Shown: piece by piece, positions 59,912-64,000 of the stretch | Layout: each line of letters begins with the position of its first letter | Position numbering within the stretch: position 1 is the stretch's first letter | Assembly (NCBI GenBank): GCA_910587635.1 | Contig: CAJUNB010000008.1 | Span: 1-64,000 of the forward strand | Length of the DNA stretch: 64,000 bases | Direction of reading: 5' to 3' | Origin: an uncultured Lachnospiraceae bacterium | GTDB lineage: Bacteria > Bacillota > Clostridia > Lachnospirales > Lachnospiraceae | Notes under the pieces: generated by a model | What the model was told of the DNA's origin: nothing | Seen by the model: only the letters and a program-made list of their open reading frames with translations | The model's database searches: none | Position numbers and translations under genes: made by a program

Positions 59912-61675
59912 ATGAACAGAAACATGCCCAGAGTTCCGTTCTGGAACCGTATCACAACCCAGTTGATTTTAATGAATCTGGTGTTGATCGCAGTCTTTGG
60001 TATTTATTTCGGAAACAGTATTCGTAATTTCCAAAGTACCATTGAAAAGTGCAATAAAATCAGTGATACCTATCTGGCTGCCATGGTGCTCCGTGGAGAT
60101 ATGAAAAAAGACTATGAAAAAATCCAGCGTTACATCTATGCTTATCTGGCTACAAATGAATCTGAAGAGAAGAACCATCTGCTTGAAAATATAGACAAAC
60201 GCTATAATCAGTTGCTTACAGATATCGACCAGCTGAAAATTTATCTGGAAGGAAATAATACCGTAAATACTGCAGATATGAAAGCGGGACTGGAAGCCTA
60301 TACGCAAAATGCCAAAAGTTCTCTGCTGTCTTCAGACGGAAAAAGTACGGAAACCGTCATCGAAGAAATTGACGCTCTGGAAGCAGAAGATGAAAAATTT
60401 GACAGTAACCTGGAGCTGGCCAACGAACATTTTGAACAGGCCATTATAACGCTTCGCCAGGAACAGCAGGACATGTACAACCGTACGATCACTACAAGTA
60501 TATTAGGGGCAATTGCTATTTTTATCATTATCGGTTTTAACCAGCTGCTCTTCCAACGCAATATCACCCGTCCCATCGGGAGATCTGTCATAGAATTGCA
60601 TCAAATGATCGACGAGATTGACAGAGGCCAGGGAAATCTGAATAAAAGGCTCACCGCCCAGACCGGAAGCGAACTTTCCATACTGATCGGTGGAATAAAC
60701 GATTTCCTGAATACACTGCAAAATATTATAACGAAAGTCTCCAATAGTACAGTAACTCTCGCACAATCCAATGACCAGATTGTCACCATGGTAAAAAACG
60801 CAAATACCAATATTACGGAGTCCTCTGCTGCTCTGGAAGAACTCTCCGCCAATATGGAAGTCATATCCAATACCTCAGACGACATTCAAAATACGATCGT
60901 AGACGCTAAAGCCCGGGTAGATATGCTCTGGCAGGAAGCAAACGACGGCTCCAACAAGGCAGTACAGGTGTCTGATGAAGCAAAATCGATGAAGACTCAT
61001 ATCATCGAAGTTAAAAGTTTTACCGAAAATAAAGTGAGAGAAATTACAGAATTGCTGAACCGTTCCATTCAAGACAGTGAAAAAGTATCTAAAATTGATA
61101 CATTGTCAGAAACAATTATGAATATTGCCAACGAAACGACACTTCTTTCCTTGAATGCCTCTATCGAAGCAGCAAGAGCCGGAGAAGCAGGCCGCGGATT
61201 TGCTGTCGTGGCAGACGAAATTAACACTCTCGCTGACAACAGTCAGAAAACAGCAAAAGATATCCAGCATATCAATCAGGATGTAATCAACACAGTGCAG
61301 GATCTGTCTGGAAATACGACGGAAGTCCTGGATTATATCAATAACAATGTCCTCCGGGACTATGATCAGTTTGTAGAAGTAATGGAAAATTATGTAGATA
61401 ACATGGAAAAATTCTATTCCATACTTCAGAACTTTTCCATCAGCTCAAAAGAACTGGATGACAATATGGGCAATATCATTCATTCTGTTGAATTCATTAC
61501 CAGTGCCATGGGCGAAGGCTCTACAGCCATCGATATCTCTGCCGAAAATGCAACCGGTCTTGTCGATAAGATGAACGAAGTACAAAATGCCGTAAATATA
61601 TGTCGTGAGGTAAGCAGCACACTGGAAGATGAAATAAGGCATTTCATCTCTGAGGAAGGAAATGTCTCTGTCTGA
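59912..61675 (+). CDS. Methyl-accepting chemotaxis protein
   Basis: 587 residues. Transmembrane helices near 17-37 and 192-212 enclose a ~155-residue helical sensor domain (four-helix bundle type). Then HAMP and a signalling domain with the hairpin tip ATTLLSLNASIEAARAG and GRGFAVVADEI. MCPs control CheA in response to ligands. No che genes are in this window, so it may act in another pathway, or the che genes lie elsewhere. GGAGG ribosome binding site and a terminator enclose it. Confidence 0.93.
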   Translation: MNRNMPRVPFWNRITTQLILMNLVLIAVFGIYFGNSIRNFQSTIEKCNKISDTYLAAMVLRGDMKKDYEKIQRYIYAYLATNESEEKNHLLENIDKRYNQLLTDIDQLKIYLEGNNTVNTADMKAGLEAYTQNAKSSLLSSDGKSTETVIEEIDALEAEDEKFDSNLELANEHFEQAIITLRQEQQDMYNRTITTSILGAIAIFIIIGFNQLLFQRNITRPIGRSVIELHQMIDEIDRGQGNLNKRLTAQTGSELSILIGGINDFLNTLQNIITKVSNSTVTLAQSNDQIVTMVKNANTNITESSAALEELSANMEVISNTSDDIQNTIVDAKARVDMLWQEANDGSNKAVQVSDEAKSMKTHIIEVKSFTENKVREITELLNRSIQDSEKVSKIDTLSETIMNIANETTLLSLNASIEAARAGEAGRGFAVVADEINTLADNSQKTAKDIQHINQDVINTVQDLSGNTTEVLDYINNNVLRDYDQFVEVMENYVDNMEKFYSILQNFSISSKELDDNMGNIIHSVEFITSAMGEGSTAIDISAENATGLVDKMNEVQNAVNICREVSSTLEDEIRHFISEEGNVSV

Positions 61676-61700
61676 TTTTACGATTTGCTCTATACATACA

Positions 61701-61740
61701 ACAGCCTCCGTATTGAGAAAAATACGAAGGCTGTTTTCAT
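61701..61740 (+). terminator. Intrinsic terminator after the chemoreceptor gene
   Basis: ACAGCCTCCGTATT/AATACGAAGGCTGT stem (14 bp, one mismatch), loop GAGAAA, then TTTT. It works in both directions and separates the convergent transglutaminase gene. Confidence 0.8.
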
Positions 61741-61753
61741 TTTATTTCACATG

Positions 61754-62662
61754 TCAAATCACTTTGTCATATATTTCCTCGACGATATACTTGCCCGCCA
61801 TCTGTGCCTGAGTCGCCCCAAAACGCTGATAGGCAACCTTCCCCGATCTGACTGACATCGTGTAATCGATATGAGGATCAAACACATACGTCGTACCGTC
61901 CGCACCATCCAGCTGACACCATGCATGCGGCGTATATCCCCCTCTGGAGGAACTGGTCTGTCCTCCTGCCACGTACATCGGCACTCCAAGCTTCCAGGCC
62001 ATAACCGCAAAAGCTGCGGAAAAATTGTCACAGACACCGGCTCCCGATACATACAGCATTGCCGCATCATAATAGGTAGTGAATATATCATTCACCGGAG
62101 TGGAAACCATACCAAAAGACACGCCTTCCTCATACCGTGGGTCTGAAATGTTATAGATCAGATAATCATAACAGGCTTTCAGTTTATCATGAGTATCCAT
62201 CTCCGGTGTAATAATCTGGGCAAAGATCTGGTCCAGCATCACGTCCAGCTCCGGGTAGCCTGTAGTGGCATCAGGATAGAGGGGAATGGCATCCAGCGTC
62301 TGCCGCAGACCTTTATAGCAAATATCTTTCTGACTACTGGGAACACTGAAAATCGGCTGCTGTCCCTCCGCCCCTGTAACGCTGCGTACTCTCTTATCCT
62401 TTATAATACTTCCGTCTGCCGCAACGATCTCCCGATAGGGTGCTTCCTGGGACTGATATGACCCTTCAAACAATGCCAGATAGCCCATCAGCTCTTCCAT
62501 GGACATTTCCTCGGATGTACTGGAAAATATAACCATATCATTTGCCATCTCTTCTGCACATACTGTCGCAGATGTACCCATAAGCATCGCCCCACAGAGA
62601 ACTGCGGCTGCCAGTTTCTTTCCGGCATACCTGCCCCATGCAAGTTTTCTCACTTTTCTCAT
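61754..62662 (-). CDS. Secreted transglutaminase-like protein
   Basis: 302 residues. Signal peptide (KKLAAAVLCGAMLMGTSATV, cleaved around AEE), then a transglutaminase-core domain with the catalytic triad Cys211 (GAGVCDNFSAAF), His246 (TPHAWCQL) and Asp262 (VFDPHID). Bacterial members of this kind are cysteine proteases or cross-linking enzymes acting outside the cell. GGGGG ribosome binding site. Its promoter overlaps an inverted repeat. Confidence 0.9.
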   Translation of the reverse strand: MRKVRKLAWGRYAGKKLAAAVLCGAMLMGTSATVCAEEMANDMVIFSSTSEEMSMEELMGYLALFEGSYQSQEAPYREIVAADGSIIKDKRVRSVTGAEGQQPIFSVPSSQKDICYKGLRQTLDAIPLYPDATTGYPELDVMLDQIFAQIITPEMDTHDKLKACYDYLIYNISDPRYEEGVSFGMVSTPVNDIFTTYYDAAMLYVSGAGVCDNFSAAFAVMAWKLGVPMYVAGGQTSSSRGGYTPHAWCQLDGADGTTYVFDPHIDYTMSVRSGKVAYQRFGATQAQMAGKYIVEEIYDKVI

Positions 62663-62698
62663 CTCAATTCCCCCTTTTCATATTTTTTACTTTCAATG

Positions 62699-62740
62699 AT
62701 TATAAACGCTTTCTCTGTACCAGTCAATGAGTAAGCGTTT
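62699..62740 (-). promoter_or_regulatory. Promoter and operator of the transglutaminase gene
   Basis: Minus strand: TTGACT (62722-62727), 17-base spacer, perfect TATAAT (62699-62704). An 8-bp inverted repeat AAACGCTT/AAGCGTTT (62704-62711, 62733-62740) brackets the -35 and touches the -10, like a repressor operator. Confidence 0.65.
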
Positions 62741-62755
62741 GCCCCGCCGCACTTC

Positions 62756-63628
62756 CTACCTGCGTATCAGGTTCCGTATCCCTTCACAGATTCTCCTGGC
62801 CACTACCGGATTGTTCATCGTATAGAGATGAATCCCATCCACATCATTTGTCAAAAGATCTACGATCTGATTAATGGCATAGGCCATACCCGCATCAAAC
62901 AGCGCCTCTTTGTTGCCTTCAAATTTGTGCATTACCCGCCTGTACTTCTCCGGCAGACTCGCCCCGCAAAGTGTCGTCATCCGCTCGATCTGAGCCTTGT
63001 TGGTCACTGGCATAATTCCGGCCTCAACAGGCACATCGATTCCCGCAATCGCAGCATCCTCCAGAAACCGGTAGTAATCCCGGTTCTCGAAAAACAGTTG
63101 AGAAATCAAATGTGTAGCACCACTGTCCACTTTTTCCTTCAGATGATGCAGATCAGAAACCCTGCTCTCCGCCTCTGGATGGGTTTCAGGATAACATGCG
63201 GCGCAAATATGAAAATCATCGCTCTGTTCCCTGATAAAGCGAATCAGATCATTGGCATACAAAAACTCCTTTTTCGGCTCATAGTCCGGACTCCGGTCTC
63301 CCCGCAGTGCCAGCAGATTATAGATTCCTGCGTCTCTCATTTCCTCCAGCATTCCTCTGATCTCGTCTTTTGTATAGTTAAGGCATGTCAGATGCACTAC
63401 CGGTTCAATATGGTATTTTTCTTTGATCTTCTTTGCCAGTTCAATTGTCTTATTGTTGACTGCGCTCCCCCCTGCCCCGAATGTTATACTGATAAAATCC
63501 GGCTGCAGGCTGCTCAGTATCTCCAGCGTTTCATCGATATCCCGCAGAGCAGAACCCTTTTTAGGGGGGAATATTTCAAAGGATATGACCTGTCTATCTT
63601 TCTCCTCAAATAAATAATCCAGTTTCAT
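62756..63628 (-). CDS. metF: Methylenetetrahydrofolate reductase
   Basis: 290 residues. Reduces 5,10-methylene-THF to 5-methyl-THF, giving the methyl group for methionine synthesis. Typical: ISFEIFPPKKG near the N-terminus (catalytic Glu) and ITFGAGGSAVNN; HLTCLNYTKDEIRGML, ALRGD and AACYPETHPEA follow. Start ATG 63628 has AAAGGAAAAGGAC upstream; the open frame continues 25 codons further without a signal. It lies 77 bases after the aspartate kinase gene and is probably co-transcribed with it. Confidence 0.95.
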   Translation of the reverse strand: MKLDYLFEEKDRQVISFEIFPPKKGSALRDIDETLEILSSLQPDFISITFGAGGSAVNNKTIELAKKIKEKYHIEPVVHLTCLNYTKDEIRGMLEEMRDAGIYNLLALRGDRSPDYEPKKEFLYANDLIRFIREQSDDFHICAACYPETHPEAESRVSDLHHLKEKVDSGATHLISQLFFENRDYYRFLEDAAIAGIDVPVEAGIMPVTNKAQIERMTTLCGASLPEKYRRVMHKFEGNKEALFDAGMAYAINQIVDLLTNDVDGIHLYTMNNPVVARRICEGIRNLIRR

Positions 63629-63705
63629 ATCGTCCTTTTCCTTTCCCGAAAAATAAAAACTCTTTTTCAGTATGTCTTTCTGTATTTGTCCTTTTACGGC
63701 CATTT

Positions 63706-64000
63706 TTATAATTGAGAAATTACAAAAATATCATAGATGGCCTTGATAGCCGCTTCAAAATCATTGTCGCTGACGCCGATTATGATATTCAGCTCACTGG
63801 AACCCTGATCGATCATCTTTACATTGACATTGGCATGGGCCAGCGCCGAGAAAATTCTTCCCGCCGTACCTCTCGTAGAACGCATGCCCCGTCCTACTAC
63901 TGCAATCAGCGCCAGATCCGACTCGATATCAATGGAATCCGGCCTGGTCAGCCGATGCAGTCCGGCCACCACTTTCTGCTCTTTGTCGATAAATTCATCC
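63706..64000 (-). CDS. Aspartate kinase, C-terminal ACT-domain part (cut by window edge)
   Basis: The last 97 residues of a longer gene. LIAVVGRGMRSTRGTAGRIFSALAHANVNVKMIDQ (cited in part) and SSELNIIIGV are the hallmark of the second ACT domain of aspartokinase, where Lys/Thr feedback inhibition acts. Aspartate kinase makes aspartyl phosphate, the first step to Lys, Met and Thr. Being next to metF fits methionine synthesis. The catalytic domain lies beyond base 64000; the type (I-III) is not decided here. Confidence 0.9.
   Translation of the reverse strand, partial: DEFIDKEQKVVAGLHRLTRPDSIDIESDLALIAVVGRGMRSTRGTAGRIFSALAHANVNVKMIDQGSSELNIIIGVSDNDFEAAIKAIYDIFVISQL

Overview
The window looks like a chromosomal segment of an anaerobic, endospore-forming Firmicute of the family Lachnospiraceae; the genus cannot be fixed from this sequence. 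Reasons: the infC-rpmI-rplT order with an AUU-type infC start, DUF1540 and SEC-C proteins, GHKL/LytTR two-component pairs, a Spo0A C-terminal-like mini-protein, a perfect CIRCE operator, strong GGAGG-type ribosome binding sites, and two promoters that fit the forespore sigma-G consensus. Most of the window is moderate in GC. The first ~5.6 kb is clearly AT-richer and reads as an accessory island.

Layout. 1-5.6 kb: accessory island with a C5-cytosine methyltransferase (cut by the window edge), unknown small proteins, a truncated NurA-like gene, an AlbA_2/Schlafen-type regulator and a HipA/CtkA-like kinase module. 5.7-13.9 kb: Csp-like subtilisin protease plus a signalling cluster (hybrid histidine kinase, REC-degenerate HD-GYP, REC-HD-GYP, Hpt, REC-GGDEF) that joins phosphorelay to cyclic-di-GMP turnover. 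14-21 kb: htpG under CIRCE/HrcA, dihydrofolate reductase, a beta-CASP metallo-hydrolase, TraX, a MATE exporter and a decayed flavodoxin. 21.4-22.8 kb: infC-rpmI-rplT with a leader attenuator. 22.8-25.9 kb: PHP phosphoesterase, AraC regulator, DUF1540 gene and a probable CsfG-like sporulation sRNA. 26-32.6 kb: two oppositely oriented AgrA/AgrC-type systems flanking nagB. 32.6-44 kb: housekeeping genes (HAD hydrolase, aromatic acid exporter, purA with an unusual duplicated palindromic leader, exonuclease III, mgtE, yigZ family, class A PBP, TetR regulator, xpt). 44-54.4 kb: Spo0A-C-like mini-protein, XRE regulator, MATE exporter, MFS/spermidine-synthase fusion, ComEC-like MBL protein, polysaccharide deacetylase, PrsA-like lipoprotein, FAD dehydrogenase, PrsW-type protease. 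54.4-64 kb: XRE regulator, a broken Ser/Thr kinase, PHP protein, uridine kinase, ilvE, a chemoreceptor, a secreted transglutaminase, metF and the C-terminus of aspartate kinase.

How the parts work together: nucleotide metabolism (purA, xpt, udk, folA), one-carbon and amino-acid metabolism (metF, ilvE, aspartate kinase) and cell envelope (PBP1, deacetylase, PrsA-like foldase, transglutaminase) are interleaved with signal transduction. The most notable non-coding content is: a minus-strand sRNA at about 25.6-25.7 kb with two anti-Shine-Dalgarno-like C-rich segments and a sigma-F/sigma-G promoter; a switchable attenuator before infC; the purA leader built from a 74-bp duplication; and several families of dispersed palindromic repeats near gene ends.
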